Assembly: GCA_002482525.1 (NCBI GenBank) | Contig: DLGC01000002.1 | Coordinates: forward strand, 148,648 to 212,647 | Direction: 5' to 3' | Origin: Propionibacteriaceae bacterium UBA7704 | GTDB lineage: Bacteria; Actinomycetota; Actinomycetes; Propionibacteriales; Propionibacteriaceae | Length of the DNA stretch: 64,000 nucleotides | Notes under the pieces: model-generated | Database searches by the model: none | What the model saw: only the letters and a program-made list of their open reading frames with translations | What the model was told of the DNA's origin: nothing | Part shown: positions 45,908-56,366 of the stretch, one piece after another | How positions within the stretch are numbered: position 1 is the first letter of the stretch | Layout of the letters: every line of letters starts with the position of its first letter | Translations under genes and position numbers: made by a program

Positions 45908-46537
45908 TCACTTCTTCCTCTTGCCCGAGAAAGCCGGGCCCTTCTTCTTGGCGACCTTGGCGACTTCGTCCGCCGGGGCCTTGAACGGGAAGCCCAGCGC
46001 CTTCAGCAGCGCACGGCCCTCATCGTCGGTAGTCGCGGTGGTGACGAACGTGATGTCCATCCCTCGCGGCTTGTCGATCTTGTCCTGGTCGATCTCGTGG
46101 AACATCACCTGCTCGGTCAGACCGAAGGTGTAGTTGCCCTTGCCGTCGAACTGGCGAGCGCTCAAGCCTCGGAAGTCACGGATACGCGGCAATGCCAGGG
46201 TGAGCAGCCGGTCGGCGAACTCCCACATGCGGTCGCCACGCAGCGTGACGTGAGCTCCAATGGGCTGGCCTTCGCGCAGCTTGAACTGTGCGATCGACTT
46301 GCGAGCCTTGGTGACGGTGGGCTTCTGGCCGGTGATCTGGGTGAGGTCGCGCACAGCGGCGTCGATCACCTTGGAATCACGAGCCGCCTCGCCGACGCCC
46401 ATGTTGACCACGATCTTGACCAGACCGGGGATCTGCATCACATTCGCGTAGCCGAATTCGGTGTGCAATGCCGGAGCGATCTCGGAGCGGTATTTCTCCT
46501 TCAACCTCGGCATCGTTGTGGTCGCAGTGGCGGCCAT
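45908..46537 (-). CDS. rplE: 50S ribosomal protein L5
   Basis: 5S rRNA- and P-site tRNA-contacting protein. 209 aa with [39 protein letters not shown], the [25 protein letters not shown] segment, and [23 protein letters not shown]. It has a Lys-rich tail. ATG 46537 touches the rplX stop. Confidence 0.98.
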   Translation of the reverse strand: MAATATTTMPRLKEKYRSEIAPALHTEFGYANVMQIPGLVKIVVNMGVGEAARDSKVIDAAVRDLTQITGQKPTVTKARKSIAQFKLREGQPIGAHVTLRGDRMWEFADRLLTLALPRIRDFRGLSARQFDGKGNYTFGLTEQVMFHEIDQDKIDKPRGMDITFVTTATTDDEGRALLKALGFPFKAPADEVAKVAKKKGPAFSGKRKK

Positions 46538-46914
46538 CAGATCTCCTTCCCGGTCTTGCGGGCGATCCGGACGCTGCGAGTAGCGGTGTACTCGGTGCCG
46601 TCGGAACGACGCTTGGTGACTTCCTCGCGCTCGTAGCCGACGCGGGTCACCACATCCTTGCCATCGACCTTGACGACCAACTGCACGTTGGAGGCATCGA
46701 TCGGCGCCTCGACGCTGATGATGCCGGCGGCATTGTTGGTGCGGGTCTGGTTGTTCGGGGTCTCTTTCTTGTGCTTCTTGACGATGTTCACGCCTTGCAC
46801 GACGACCCGTCCGGCCACGGGATCGACGGTGAGGATCTCACCGATCCGACCCTTGTCCTTGCCGGCGATGACCTTGACGCGGTCACCCTTCTTCACATGC
46901 AACGAGTTAGCCAT
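46537..46914 (-). CDS. rplX: 50S ribosomal protein L24
   Basis: Assembly initiator of the large subunit. From ATG 46914 125 aa, starting with the KOW motif [23 protein letters not shown], then [16 protein letters not shown] and [12 protein letters not shown]. One base separates it from rplN. Codons open upstream belong to rplN in another frame. Confidence 0.97.
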   Translation of the reverse strand: MANSLHVKKGDRVKVIAGKDKGRIGEILTVDPVAGRVVVQGVNIVKKHKKETPNNQTRTNNAAGIISVEAPIDASNVQLVVKVDGKDVVTRVGYEREEVTKRRSDGTEYTATRSVRIARKTGKEI

Positions 46915-46915
46915 G

Positions 46916-47284
46916 TCAGAGCACCTCCGGAGCCAGCGAGATGATGCGCATGTACTTCTTGTCGCGCAGCTCACGGCCCACCGGGCCGAAGATGCGGGTA
47001 CCGCGGGGTTCCCCGTCGGCCTTCAACAGCACAGCGGCGTTCTCATCGAACTTGATGTAGGAACCATCGGGACGACGGGTTTCCTTCACCGTGCGGACGA
47101 TGACGGCCTGAACCACCTCGCCCTTCTTGACGTTGCCACCGGGGATCGCATCCTTGACCGTGGCCACGATCTTGTCACCAAGACCGGCGTAGCGACGCTT
47201 CGAGCCACCGAGCACCCGGATGCACAAGATCTCCTTGGCACCGGTGTTGTCGGCGACCTTCAGTCGCGTCTCCTGCTGGATCAT
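46916..47284 (-). CDS. rplN: 50S ribosomal protein L14
   Basis: 122 aa, exactly the family length, from ATG 47284 with AGGAG nine bases upstream. [20 protein letters not shown] starts the protein, and the signature [20 protein letters not shown] follows. Sits at the interface with the small subunit. Confidence 0.98.
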   Translation of the reverse strand: MIQQETRLKVADNTGAKEILCIRVLGGSKRRYAGLGDKIVATVKDAIPGGNVKKGEVVQAVIVRTVKETRRPDGSYIKFDENAAVLLKADGEPRGTRIFGPVGRELRDKKYMRIISLAPEVL

Positions 47285-47300
47285 CTGCAATATCTCCTGA

Positions 47301-47582
47301 TCACTTGGCCTTTTCGAGGATCTCGACCAGACGCCAGCGCTTGGTTGCCGACAGCGGTCGGGTCTCCATCACGCGAACGCGGTCGCCCACCCCGGCGGAG
47401 TTGGCTTCGTCGTGCGCCTTCAGGCGCTCAGACTTGGTCATGACCTTGCCGTAGAGCGGGTGCTTGACCCGCTGCTCCACGGCGACGACCACGGTCTTGT
47501 CCATCTTGTCCGACACCACGATCCCCTCGCGCACCTTGCGCGCGGCGTTGCGGACCTTCGTCTCTTCGCTCATCTGACTCAC
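47301..47582 (-). CDS. rpsQ: 30S ribosomal protein S17
   Basis: 93 aa with the OB-fold core [42 protein letters not shown] and [24 protein letters not shown] 47582 overlaps the rpmC stop (GTGA); ATG 47573 is an alternative. Confidence 0.97.
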   Translation of the reverse strand: MSQMSEETKVRNAARKVREGIVVSDKMDKTVVVAVEQRVKHPLYGKVMTKSERLKAHDEANSAGVGDRVRVMETRPLSATKRWRLVEILEKAK

Positions 47583-47809
47583 TTGTCCTCATCCGGATCG
47601 GGCACGATGCCGAGATTCCGCTCCTGCAGCACGGTGTAGATCCGAGCGATGTCCTTGCGGGCCTCGCGCAGCCGTCCGTGGGATTCCAGTTGACCGGTGG
47701 CCGCGGCGAACCGCAGTCCGAACAACTCTTCCTTCAGCTCGGTCACCTTGGCGTTGAGCTCCTCGCGGCTCAGGCCGCGCAGCTCGGAAGCCGTCGTCGT
47801 CTTAGCCAT
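47579..47809 (-). CDS. rpmC: 50S ribosomal protein L29
   Basis: 76 aa with the helical core [52 protein letters not shown] and an acidic tail PDPDEDK. It forms part of the tunnel exit where trigger factor and SRP dock. Start ATG 47809, just after rplP. Confidence 0.97.
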   Translation of the reverse strand: MAKTTTASELRGLSREELNAKVTELKEELFGLRFAAATGQLESHGRLREARKDIARIYTVLQERNLGIVPDPDEDK

Positions 47810-47810
47810 C

Positions 47811-48230
47811 TCAGACCTCCCCACCTTCCCGCTTGACGAAGCGGGCCTTGAACGGCAGCTTGTGGATCGCGAGCCGCATGGCTTCGCGAGCGACAGGCTC
47901 CTCAACACCGGACAGTTCGAACAGAACCCGTCCAGGCTTGATGTTGGCGACCCACCATTCCGGTGAGCCCTTGCCCGAACCCATCCGGGACTCAGCAGGA
48001 TGCTTCGTCATCGGACGGTCGGGGTAGATATTGATCCAGACCTTGCCGCCACGCTTGATGTGACGGGTCATGGCGATACGGGCGCTTTCAATCTGACGGT
48101 TCGTCAGGTAGCCGCCCTCGATCGCCTGGATACCGTAATCACCGAAAGCGATCTTGGTACCACCCTTGGCCATTCCGGTCCGCTTGGGGTGGTGCTGCTT
48201 GCGGTGCTTGACTCGACGGGGAATCAACAT
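47811..48230 (-). CDS. rplP: 50S ribosomal protein L16
   Basis: 139 aa with [19 protein letters not shown] and the signatures [23 protein letters not shown] and [20 protein letters not shown]. Binds near the A site of the large subunit. One base from rpsC. Confidence 0.98.
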   Translation of the reverse strand: MLIPRRVKHRKQHHPKRTGMAKGGTKIAFGDYGIQAIEGGYLTNRQIESARIAMTRHIKRGGKVWINIYPDRPMTKHPAESRMGSGKGSPEWWVANIKPGRVLFELSGVEEPVAREAMRLAIHKLPFKARFVKREGGEV

Positions 48231-48231
48231 G

Positions 48232-49047
<816 letters not shown>

Positions 49048-49049
49048 GC

Positions 49050-49448
49050 TCAGGCTCCCTTCGTGATCTTGGGCTCGACGACAACAGTGATGTGGCTGGC
49101 CCGCTTCAGGATTCGGCTGGCCGAGCCTTTGGCCCGGGGGCGAATCCGCCGCAGGGTCATGCCTTCGTCGACGAAAGCCGCCGACACGAACAGTTCGTCG
49201 GCCCGCAGGCCTTCGGTGTTCTCAGCATTGGCGGTGGCGCTGGCCACCACCTTGTAAACCGGCTCAGAGGCCGCCTGTGGGGCGAACTTGAGCACGTCCA
49301 GGGCTTCGGTGACGTCCATTCCGCGCACCAAGTCGACGACGCGACGAACCTTCAAGGGGCTCATCCGCACGTGCTTGGCAATCGCGTAGGAGCCAGGCCG
49401 GTCCCCGAGCAGGGCTGCGCGACGACTGGGCCGCTCGTTTTTGCTCAT
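49050..49448 (-). CDS. rplV: 50S ribosomal protein L22
   Basis: Exit-tunnel constriction protein. 132 aa with [41 protein letters not shown] and the tunnel loop [26 protein letters not shown] 14-residue N-terminal extension precedes the core. ATG 49448. Confidence 0.98.
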   Translation of the reverse strand: MSKNERPSRRAALLGDRPGSYAIAKHVRMSPLKVRRVVDLVRGMDVTEALDVLKFAPQAASEPVYKVVASATANAENTEGLRADELFVSAAFVDEGMTLRRIRPRAKGSASRILKRASHITVVVEPKITKGA

Positions 49449-49477
49449 GGTTGTTTCCAGTTCCTCATCTGCCCCGC

Positions 49478-49759
49478 TCAGCGGCGGCGTGCCTTCTTGT
49501 CGTCCTTGATGTGCCCGCGGAAGGTGCGGGTGGGCGCGAACTCGCCCAGCTTGTGCCCGATCATGGCTTCAGTCACGAAGACCGGCACATGCTTGCGACC
49601 GTCGTGCACCGCGATGGTGTGACCGATCATGTCCGGAGTGATCATCGAGCGCCGAGACCAGGTCTTGATGACCTGCTTGGTGCCCTTCTCATTCTGGGCG
49701 TCGACCTTCTTCACCAGATGGTCGTCGACGAAGGGGCCCTTCTTCAGGCTGCGTGGCAT
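49478..49759 (-). CDS. rpsS: 30S ribosomal protein S19
   Basis: 93 aa, the family length, with [20 protein letters not shown] and [32 protein letters not shown]. Located in the 30S head. ATG 49759. Confidence 0.98.
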   Translation of the reverse strand: MPRSLKKGPFVDDHLVKKVDAQNEKGTKQVIKTWSRRSMITPDMIGHTIAVHDGRKHVPVFVTEAMIGHKLGEFAPTRTFRGHIKDDKKARRR

Positions 49760-49780
49760 TGCGTTACCTCACCTGTCCTA

Positions 49781-50617
49781 TCAGCGCTTCTTGCCGGACT
49801 TGCGGCGACGCACGATCAGCCGCGAACTCGCCTTGTTCTTATCCCGGGTGCGACCCTCGGGCTTGCCCCATGGGGAAACCGGGTGTCGACCACCGGAGGT
49901 CTTGCCCTCGCCACCGCCGTGGGGGTGGTCGATGGGGTTCATGGCCACACCGCGCACGGTCGGGCGGATGCCCTTCCAACGGTTGCGACCGGCCTTGCCC
50001 CAGTTGATGTTGGATTGCTCGGCGTTGCCGACCTCACCGACGGTGGCGCGACAACGAACGTCCACCATCCGCATTTCACCCGAAGGCAGCCGCAGCGTAG
50101 CCATCTTGCCTTCGCGGGCGACCAACTGGATCCGGGCACCGGCCGAACGGCCGAGCTTGGCTCCGCCGCCGGGACGCATCTCGACCGCGTGCACCGTGGT
50201 GCCCACCGGGATGTTGCGCAGCGGCAGGTTGTTGCCAGGCTTGATGTCAGCGCCCTCACCGGCCTCAACCATCGCACCCTGCTCCAGTCCGAGCGGCGCG
50301 ATGATGTAGCGCTTCTCGCCGTCCAGGTAGTGCAGCAGCGCGATGCGCGCGGTGCGGTTGGGGTCGTATTCGATATGAGCGACCTTGGCCGGGACGCCGT
50401 CCTTGTCGTAGCGACGGAAGTCGACCAGCCGGTAGGCCTGCTTGTGACCGCCACCGATGTGCCGGGTGGTGATCCGACCGGAGTTGTTGCGGCCACCGGT
50501 CTTCGGCTTCGGCGCGAGTAGAGACTTCTCCGGCGTGGAGCGAGTCAGTTCAACGAAGTCGGCCACGCTCGAGCCGCGACGGCCCGGAGTGGTCGGCTTG
50601 TACTTACGGATACCCAT
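49781..50617 (-). CDS. rplB: 50S ribosomal protein L2
   Basis: Needed for subunit joining and peptidyl transfer. 278 aa with [58 protein letters not shown] and the C-terminal signature [29 protein letters not shown], whose His is near the catalytic centre. Confidence 0.98.
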   Translation of the reverse strand: MGIRKYKPTTPGRRGSSVADFVELTRSTPEKSLLAPKPKTGGRNNSGRITTRHIGGGHKQAYRLVDFRRYDKDGVPAKVAHIEYDPNRTARIALLHYLDGEKRYIIAPLGLEQGAMVEAGEGADIKPGNNLPLRNIPVGTTVHAVEMRPGGGAKLGRSAGARIQLVAREGKMATLRLPSGEMRMVDVRCRATVGEVGNAEQSNINWGKAGRNRWKGIRPTVRGVAMNPIDHPHGGGEGKTSGGRHPVSPWGKPEGRTRDKNKASSRLIVRRRKSGKKR

Positions 50618-50649
50618 GAGTTCGTTTTCCTTGTCTGGCTGCCAGGGGC

Positions 50650-50958
50650 TTAGGCGAGTGCCCCGGAGAAGATGTCAATGCGCTGGCCCTCAGCGACGCT
50701 CACGATGGCGCGCTTGGTGTCCTTCTGCTTGCCCCAGCCGGCACGAGTCCGACGGCGCTTGCCCTGGCGGTTGGCGGTGTTCACACCGGTCACCTTGACG
50801 CCGAAGACTGCCTCGACCGCGATCTTGATCTCGGTCTTGTTGGCATCCGGTGCCACCAGGAAGGTGTACTTGTTCTCATCCAGCAGGCTGTAAGCCTTCT
50901 CGCTGACCACAGGGGCCAGCAGGATGTCGCGGTGATCGCGGATCTTCAGCTCGCTCAC
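50650..50958 (-). CDS. rplW: 50S ribosomal protein L23
   Basis: Tunnel-exit protein that docks SRP and trigger factor. 102 aa with [47 protein letters not shown] and the basic loop [27 protein letters not shown] 50958 overlaps the rplD stop (ATGA). Confidence 0.98.
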   Translation of the reverse strand: MSELKIRDHRDILLAPVVSEKAYSLLDENKYTFLVAPDANKTEIKIAVEAVFGVKVTGVNTANRQGKRRRTRAGWGKQKDTKRAIVSVAEGQRIDIFSGALA

Positions 50959-51806
50959 TTCGTCTCCTCCTTGGGCTCAGCCTTGGCCTTGGCCTTCGGC
51001 GCAGCCTTGGTCTTCGGCGCAGCTTCGGCGCTGTCATCAGACACGGCTGCTGCCTTGGCCTTGGGCTCGGCTTTCGCTTTGGGCTCGGCCTTCGCCTTGG
51101 GTTCGGCCTTGGCCTTCGCCTTGGGCTCGGCGACGGGCTCGGGTGCCACTTCGGCGGCAACCACAGTCACTTCGCTCGAGCCGGACAGCGGCCCGGCCAC
51201 GAAGCTGGCGAGCGCAGCGCTGGTGAAGACGACATCGTCGCTGTTCACCACGTCGTAGGCGTTCAACTGATCGACGGCCAGGGCATGCACCGAGGCGACA
51301 TTGCGCAGACTCAGCCACGCCACATCCTCGTCGCGATCCAGCACCACCAGCAGCTTGGCACCGCCGATCTCTGCCAGGGCTTGCAGTGCCGCCTTCGTGG
51401 AGGGAACCTCACCGGCCACGATGCTGTCGATCACATGGACCCGACCATCGCGTGCCCGATCCGACAGAGCACCACGCAAAGCGGCGGCGATCATCTTCTT
51501 CGGGGTGCGCTGGGCATAGCTGCGCGGTTGTGGGCCATGAACGACGCCACCACCGGTCCACTGCGGCGCACGGCGGGAACCCTGGCGGGCGCGGCCGGTG
51601 CCCTTCTGACGCCACGGCTTGGCGCCGCCGCCGGCGACTTCTCCGCGGGTCTTGGTGGCGTGGGTGCCCTGACGGGCGGCGGCCAACTGAGCCACAACGA
51701 CCTGGTGGATCAGCGGCACATTGGTCTGTACGTCGAACAGTTCGCCGGGCAGTTCAGCCTTGGCGGACTTGGTGCCGATCACGGCAACGGTTCGGGTTTC
51801 GGTCAT
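50955..51806 (-). CDS. rplD: 50S ribosomal protein L4 with AKAEPK-rich C-terminal extension
   Basis: 283 aa. The L4 core (about 1-210) has [50 protein letters not shown], the exit-tunnel loop. From about residue 220 the protein carries a tail of some 60 residues made of AKAEPK-type repeats, split by an acidic SDDSAEAAP and ending [12 protein letters not shown]. Such Lys/Ala/Pro tails resemble histone-H1-like ones; the role on L4 is unknown. ATG 51806 overlaps the rplC stop (ATGA). Confidence 0.97.
   Translation of the reverse strand: MTETRTVAVIGTKSAKAELPGELFDVQTNVPLIHQVVVAQLAAARQGTHATKTRGEVAGGGAKPWRQKGTGRARQGSRRAPQWTGGGVVHGPQPRSYAQRTPKKMIAAALRGALSDRARDGRVHVIDSIVAGEVPSTKAALQALAEIGGAKLLVVLDRDEDVAWLSLRNVASVHALAVDQLNAYDVVNSDDVVFTSAALASFVAGPLSGSSEVTVVAAEVAPEPVAEPKAKAKAEPKAKAEPKAKAEPKAKAAAVSDDSAEAAPKTKAAPKAKAKAEPKEETK
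51061..51132 (-). repeat. In-frame 18-bp tandem repeat in rplD
   Basis: Units beginning TTGGGCTCGG start at 51061, 51079, 51097 and 51121, that is at spacings of 18, 18 and 24 bases, all multiples of three. They encode the AKAEPK repeats of the L4 tail. Copy number could change by slippage without breaking the frame. Confidence 0.85.
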
Positions 51807-52459
51807 GCTTTCACACCCTTCTTGGCCGCAGTCCGCACCACGACGAGCGTGCCCTTGGGGCCGGGCACGGAGCCCTTCACCAGGATCAAGCCGCGTTCGG
51901 TATCCACGCCATGGACGGTCAGGTTCTGCACGGTCACCTTGTCCACACCCATCCGGCCGGCCATCCGGGTGCCTTTGAAGACGTGACCGGGAGTGGCGCA
52001 GGCGCCAATGGAGCCCGGGGAGCGGTGCTTGCGGTGCACGCCGTGGCTGGCCCGCAGACCGCCGAAGCCGTGCCGCTTCATGACACCAGCGGTGCCCTTG
52101 CCCTTGGTGACGCCGGTCACATCCACCACATCTTCGGCGGAGAAAACGTCAGCGTTGAGTTCCTGGCCGATGGTGTAGGTGCTGGCATCCGCAGTACGCA
52201 GTTCGACCAGATGCTTGCGCGGGGTGACCCCGGCCTTGTCGAAATGGCCCGCGGCCGGCTTGGTGACCTTCTTGGCCTTCACCGCACCAAAACCCAGTTG
52301 GACGGCGGAGTAGCCGTCATTGTCAGCGGTGCGGATCTGGGTGACCACACAGGGTCCCGCCTGGATCACGGTCACCGGCACTACCTTGTTGTCAGCATCC
52401 CAGACCTGGGTCATTCCCAGCTTGGTGCCGAGCAGGCCCTTCACAGTTCGATCGCTCAT
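51803..52459 (-). CDS. rplC: 50S ribosomal protein L3
   Basis: 218 aa from ATG 52459, with GAGG nine bases upstream; GTG 52474 is less likely. [37 protein letters not shown] starts the protein and [40 protein letters not shown] contains the loop reaching the peptidyl transferase centre. Confidence 0.98.
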   Translation of the reverse strand: MSDRTVKGLLGTKLGMTQVWDADNKVVPVTVIQAGPCVVTQIRTADNDGYSAVQLGFGAVKAKKVTKPAAGHFDKAGVTPRKHLVELRTADASTYTIGQELNADVFSAEDVVDVTGVTKGKGTAGVMKRHGFGGLRASHGVHRKHRSPGSIGACATPGHVFKGTRMAGRMGVDKVTVQNLTVHGVDTERGLILVKGSVPGPKGTLVVVRTAAKKGVKA

Positions 52460-52470
52460 CTGTACTGACC

Positions 52471-52782
52471 TCACGGAAGCTTGATCTCGATATCGACACC
52501 GGCCGGAAGGTCGAGTCGCATCAGCGAGTCGACGGTCTTCGGCGTCGGGTCGAGGATGTCGATCAGCCGCTTGTGCGTGCGCATTTCAAAGTGCTCGCGG
52601 CTGTCCTTGTACTTGTGCGGAGAACGGATCACACAGAACACGTTCTTCTCGGTGGGCAACGGCACAGGGCCTGCCACCTTGGCGCCGGTACGGGTCACGG
52701 TGTCGACGATTTTCTTCGCCGAGGAGTCAATGACCTCGTGGTCGTAAGCCCGGAGTCGGATCCGGATCTTTTGTCCCGCCAC
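52471..52782 (-). CDS. rpsJ: 30S ribosomal protein S10 (NusE)
   Basis: First gene of the S10 operon; also acts as NusE in antitermination. 103 aa from GTG 52782 with AAGGA seven bases upstream. Core [44 protein letters not shown] followed by [23 protein letters not shown]. Frame open upstream is leader sequence, not coding. Confidence 0.98.
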   Translation of the reverse strand: MAGQKIRIRLRAYDHEVIDSSAKKIVDTVTRTGAKVAGPVPLPTEKNVFCVIRSPHKYKDSREHFEMRTHKRLIDILDPTPKTVDSLMRLDLPAGVDIEIKLP

Positions 52783-52987
52783 TGGTTCGTCCTTCTTCTC
52801 GTCATTCTCGAACGGCGCATCTTTCCGATCGAGCCGTGTTACTCCGACCCCCGAGGTCGGGCGTGTCGGACCAGTTCTGGGCCGCGCACAACCAATCTTT
52901 GGATGAGTCGTGGTAGGGCCCGGCACCCGCGCGCCAGACTTGCCGGAAGGCCGCCAACGCAGGCGTCCTTGTCGGAGCAACCTGTCG

Positions 52988-53016
52988 ATTCTCCCACGCA
53001 TGCGGCGAGGATGCAA
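52988..53016 (-). promoter_or_regulatory. Candidate promoter of the S10 operon
   Basis: On the minus strand, TTGCAT (53016-53011) and GAGAAT (52993-52988) are 17 bp apart. This would give an rpsJ leader of about 200 nt, in which I see no obvious L4-type regulatory hairpin. The site lies just upstream of the divergent EamA gene. Confidence 0.35.
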
Positions 53017-53038
53017 AATCACCCCGGGGAGAGGGACA

Positions 53039-54115
53039 ATGCCGTTCGTGTCCGCTTCTTTCTCCCCCGCGACAACGCCGCGTCAGCATATCGGTGCCGG
53101 AATCGCGCTGGGTCTGGCCGCCTCGCTGACCTTCGCCACCTCGGGCACCTTCGCGCGACCGTTGCTGGAGGCCGGCTGGACGCCCGGTGCCGCCGTCCTG
53201 TGGCGCACCGGGATCGCTGCGGCCATCCTGCTGCCGCCGGGATTGGTGATCTTCCGTCATCGGCTGCGCCAGGTGCTGGCGGAATGGCCGATGTTCGTCG
53301 CTTTCGGAGTGTTGGCGGTCGCCACTGCGCAGGGCATGTATTTCGCGGCCGTCTCCCGCATGAGTGTGAGCGTCGCCCTCCTGCTGGAGTATCTGGCTCC
53401 GGTGGCGTTGGTGGCGCTGGCGTGGGTGCGTCAACGTCGCGCCCCGGCGCGGCTAGTCCTGCTCGGCGCCGGGCTCAGCGTGGCAGGTCTGCTATGCGTC
53501 CTCGATCTCACCGGCGCCCGGCTGGATCCACTCGGCGTGCTCTTCGGCTTAGGTGCCATGACCGGTGCGGCGGCCTATTTCCTGATCAGTGCCCGACCGT
53601 CGCAACTACCGGCCTTCGCGTTGCCGGTCTTCGGCCTGCCCGTGGGTGCACTGGCCCTAGGGGTCGGGGTGGGTTCGGGGGTGATGCCCTACGCCGCTCC
53701 CCTGGTGTCCGTGACGTTGATGGGTGGGACTGTCCCCTGGTGGGTGCCGTTGTCGGTGGTGGTCCTCGCTGCCACGGTAGCGGCCTATGTCCTTGGCGTG
53801 GCCGGGGTGGCGCTCATGGGAGAACGGCTGTCGAGTTTCGTCAGCCTCTCCGAGGTCCTGTTCGCGGCATTGATCGCAGCCGTCGTGCTCGGCGAATTGC
53901 CGAGCGGCATTCAGATCTTCGGCGGGGTGCTGATCGTGGCCGGCGCCGTGGCGATCCGGCTGTCCACCGGGGATGCGCCGGCTGGCCTGCCGACCCTGCC
54001 GGATCGGGTCGAGGCGGTGCACCCACCGGCACATCCACCGGCGAGAACGCCGACGCTCACCGAGGCATCCGCCGCCAGATCGCCCGAGGAACCAGTGGTG
54101 CCACCGCGAACATGA
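53039..54115 (+). CDS. EamA/DMT family transporter (RhtA-like)
   Basis: Membrane exporter of the drug/metabolite superfamily. From ATG 53039, with GAGGG four bases upstream, the product is 358 aa with ten hydrophobic segments in two EamA repeats: first [39 protein letters not shown], with [25 protein letters not shown] closing it, and second [12 protein letters not shown] onward to [46 protein letters not shown]. An additional 50-residue Pro-rich tail follows. Cargo is unknown; relatives export amino acids. Its last 59 bases overlap the end of the convergent reductase gene. Confidence 0.9.
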   Translation: MPFVSASFSPATTPRQHIGAGIALGLAASLTFATSGTFARPLLEAGWTPGAAVLWRTGIAAAILLPPGLVIFRHRLRQVLAEWPMFVAFGVLAVATAQGMYFAAVSRMSVSVALLLEYLAPVALVALAWVRQRRAPARLVLLGAGLSVAGLLCVLDLTGARLDPLGVLFGLGAMTGAAAYFLISARPSQLPAFALPVFGLPVGALALGVGVGSGVMPYAAPLVSVTLMGGTVPWWVPLSVVVLAATVAAYVLGVAGVALMGERLSSFVSLSEVLFAALIAAVVLGELPSGIQIFGGVLIVAGAVAIRLSTGDAPAGLPTLPDRVEAVHPPAHPPARTPTLTEASAARSPEEPVVPPRT

Positions 54116-54794
54116 CGCGAAGCTGCCACGGAATCCACAACTCAACCCCATGGCCAGCGCGGATCCGACGTACCACCGCCTCGGCGACCTGATCGGGAGT
54201 CGAGGAGAACGGTGCCGGCGCCATACCGGCGGTCATGCGCCCGATGACGAAACCCGGGCGCGCGATGATCAGGTGCACGCCGGTGCCGTGCAGGGCGTCG
54301 GCCAAACCGGAGGCGAACCCGTCCAGACCAGCCTTAGCCGAGCCGTAGACGTAATTCGCCCGCCGAACCCGGACTCCGGCCACCGAGGAGAAGGCGACCA
54401 GGGTGCCCCGTCCCCGTTGACGCATACGTCGCGCCAACACCGTCAACAGCGATGCCTGAGCGACGAAGTCGGTGTGCAGGATTCCTGCGGCCACGCTCGG
54501 GTCGGACTCTGCGGCTCCCTGATCGCCGAGGATCCCGAAAGCCAGCACCGCGACATCGATCGGCCCGAACCGCTCCTCGATCTGGGCGACCACGGATTCC
54601 TGGCCGCCGATGATGTCGGCATCGAATTCAACAGTTTCGACCCGGTTCGCCCCCGCGGCCAAGCACGCCGCCACAGCCTCGGGAAGCGGTCCGGGACGCA
54701 TCGCCAGCACCACATCGGCTCCGGGAGCGAGCCGCCGGGACACCGCGGAGCCGATTTCGCTACGACCGCCGAAGATCGCGACGAGGGGACTCAC
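54057..54794 (-). CDS. SDR family oxidoreductase resembling DprE2
   Basis: A 245-aa short-chain dehydrogenase similar to decaprenylphospho-2-keto-ribose reductase (DprE2), which with DprE1 makes decaprenyl-phosphoryl-arabinose. Evidence: nucleotide loop VAIFGGRSEIGSAVSRRL, catalytic Ser in FSSVAGVRVRRANYVYGSAKAG with YxxxK, and the C-terminal RPGFVIGRMTAGMAPAPFSSTP, a typical DprE2 pattern. GTG 54794 overlaps the gltX stop (GTGA). DprE1 is not in this window, and arabinan is not expected in every actinobacterium, so the substrate is uncertain. Other SDR functions remain possible. Confidence 0.75.
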   Translation of the reverse strand: MSPLVAIFGGRSEIGSAVSRRLAPGADVVLAMRPGPLPEAVAACLAAGANRVETVEFDADIIGGQESVVAQIEERFGPIDVAVLAFGILGDQGAAESDPSVAAGILHTDFVAQASLLTVLARRMRQRGRGTLVAFSSVAGVRVRRANYVYGSAKAGLDGFASGLADALHGTGVHLIIARPGFVIGRMTAGMAPAPFSSTPDQVAEAVVRRIRAGHGVELWIPWQLRVMFAVAPLVPRAIWRRMPR

Positions 54795-56257
54795 AACTCG
54801 GCAGCCAATCGCCGCAACCGGTTCAGGCAGGACTCCCGGCCAAGCAACTCCATGGATTCGAACAGCGGCGGCGAGACCAGCGACCCGGTCAACGCGACCC
54901 GCACCGGACCGAAGGCGAACTTCGGCTTGATTTCCAAGCCTTCGACCAGGGCCACCCGCAGTGCCTCGTGGATCTGCTCGTGCTGCCACTCCCCCAGGTC
55001 AGTCAACACCTGCTGGGCGGCTTCGATCACCCGGGCCGCGTCCGGGCCGACCTTGGCCAGCGCCTGCGGATCGGTGACGATCTCGGCGTCGGCAGCGAAA
55101 AGGTAACTCAGCTTCGGCAGCGCCTCACTGAGCAACACCAACCGCTCCTGGATCAGCGGAGTGGCGGCCCTCAGCAGCGCCAGGTCTTGTTCACTGGGGG
55201 AATCCCAGCCGGCGTAGCGATTCGCGTAGTCGATGATGCGATCAGCGAGTTCTGCCGCATCCAGCTCACGGATGTACTCCCCGTTGAGCGCGTTCAGCTT
55301 GGTCAGATCGAAGATCGGGCCAGTGGTATTCACCTTGGCCCAGTCGAAGGCGGCTACGAACTCCTCGAAAGTGGTCATGTCGCGGCCCTCGTGGACCGGC
55401 GGGTAGGCCAATAGCTGCAGGAAGTTGCGCAACGCCTCCGGCAGGTAGCCCTGCTCGGCGAACCAGGTGAGTCGAGCGGCCGGATTCTTGCGCTTGGAGA
55501 TCTTGGACTTGTCCGTATTTCGCAGCAGCGGCATGTGGGCGAACGCCGGAGCCTCCCAGCCGAGCCAGCGATAGAGCTGCAGGTGCTTCGGAGTCGAGGA
55601 GATCCACTCCTCGCCGCGCACCACGTGGGTGATTCCCATCAGATGGTCGTCCACGACCACCGCCAGGTGATAGGTGGGGAACCCATCGGCCTTGAGGATC
55701 ACCTGATCATCGGGGTGGGGTGCGTTCACCTCACCTCGGATCAGGTCGGCGAAACTCAACGCGATGTCCTCGGGGATCAGCATGCGCACCACGGGAGTCT
55801 CGCTGAAGCCGGGAAGGGCCGCGCGCTCCTCCCGGGTCTTGCCGTAGCACAGCCGGTCGTAGCCGGTCACCGAGGTCTTGCTGCGCTGCTGCTCGGCGCG
55901 CATCTCGGCCAACCGCTCCGAGGAGCACCAGCAGTAGTAGGCGTGCCCGTCGGCGAGGAGTTGATCGACATAGGGCCGGTAGGTATCCAGCCGCTCGGAC
56001 TGCCGATACGGCTGATAGGGCCCACCACGGTCAGGACCCTCGTCCCAGTCCAGCCCCAGCCAGTGCAGCGTGTCGTAGATCTGTTGCTCTGAATCCTCCC
56101 GATACCGCGCCCGATCAGTGTCCTCGATCCGCAGCACGAACTGCCCACCGCGAGCCCGTGCAAACGCCAAATTGAACAACGACATGTAGGCCGTACCCAC
56201 GTGCGGATCCCCCGTCGGGGACGGCGCCACGCGCAGCCGAACAGAACCAGAACTCAT
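54791..56257 (-). CDS. gltX: Glutamyl-tRNA synthetase
   Basis: Class I synthetase. 488 aa: VRLRVAPSPTGDPHVGTAYMSLFNLAFAR carries the HIGH-like HVGT, DTDRARYREDSEQQI the tRNA-binding loop, and SKISKRKNP the KMSKS motif. The C-terminal helical anticodon-binding domain is complete. With a glutaminyl-tRNA synthetase encoded 850 bp away, this enzyme need not mischarge tRNA-Gln and may be discriminating; anticodon-loop specificity cannot be read by eye. ATG 56257. Confidence 0.97.
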   Translation of the reverse strand: MSSGSVRLRVAPSPTGDPHVGTAYMSLFNLAFARARGGQFVLRIEDTDRARYREDSEQQIYDTLHWLGLDWDEGPDRGGPYQPYRQSERLDTYRPYVDQLLADGHAYYCWCSSERLAEMRAEQQRSKTSVTGYDRLCYGKTREERAALPGFSETPVVRMLIPEDIALSFADLIRGEVNAPHPDDQVILKADGFPTYHLAVVVDDHLMGITHVVRGEEWISSTPKHLQLYRWLGWEAPAFAHMPLLRNTDKSKISKRKNPAARLTWFAEQGYLPEALRNFLQLLAYPPVHEGRDMTTFEEFVAAFDWAKVNTTGPIFDLTKLNALNGEYIRELDAAELADRIIDYANRYAGWDSPSEQDLALLRAATPLIQERLVLLSEALPKLSYLFAADAEIVTDPQALAKVGPDAARVIEAAQQVLTDLGEWQHEQIHEALRVALVEGLEIKPKFAFGPVRVALTGSLVSPPLFESMELLGRESCLNRLRRLAAEL

Positions 56258-56296
56258 AACCCGACCACCCTACAGCCCCCCGTCCCCCACCAGAGA

Positions 56297-56352
56297 CTCC
56301 CAAAAGCCGCAGAAGCTCCCGAACCTTCGGGAGCAACTGCGCGTTTTGGGAG
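56297..56352. repeat. 56-bp three-part palindrome between the DUF6891-like gene and gltX
   Basis: Three symmetric arms: CTCCCAAAA/TTTTGGGAG (56297-56305 with 56344-56352), CGCAG/CTGCG (56308-56312 with 56337-56341), and GCTCCCGAA/TTCGGGAGC (56315-56323 with 56326-56334), interrupted by 2-nt mismatches. It starts 14 nt after the stop codon of the upstream gene and could be its terminator, but it is longer and more regular than others here. Confidence 0.7.
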
Positions 56353-56366
56353 CGCCTCGGGAAGGG

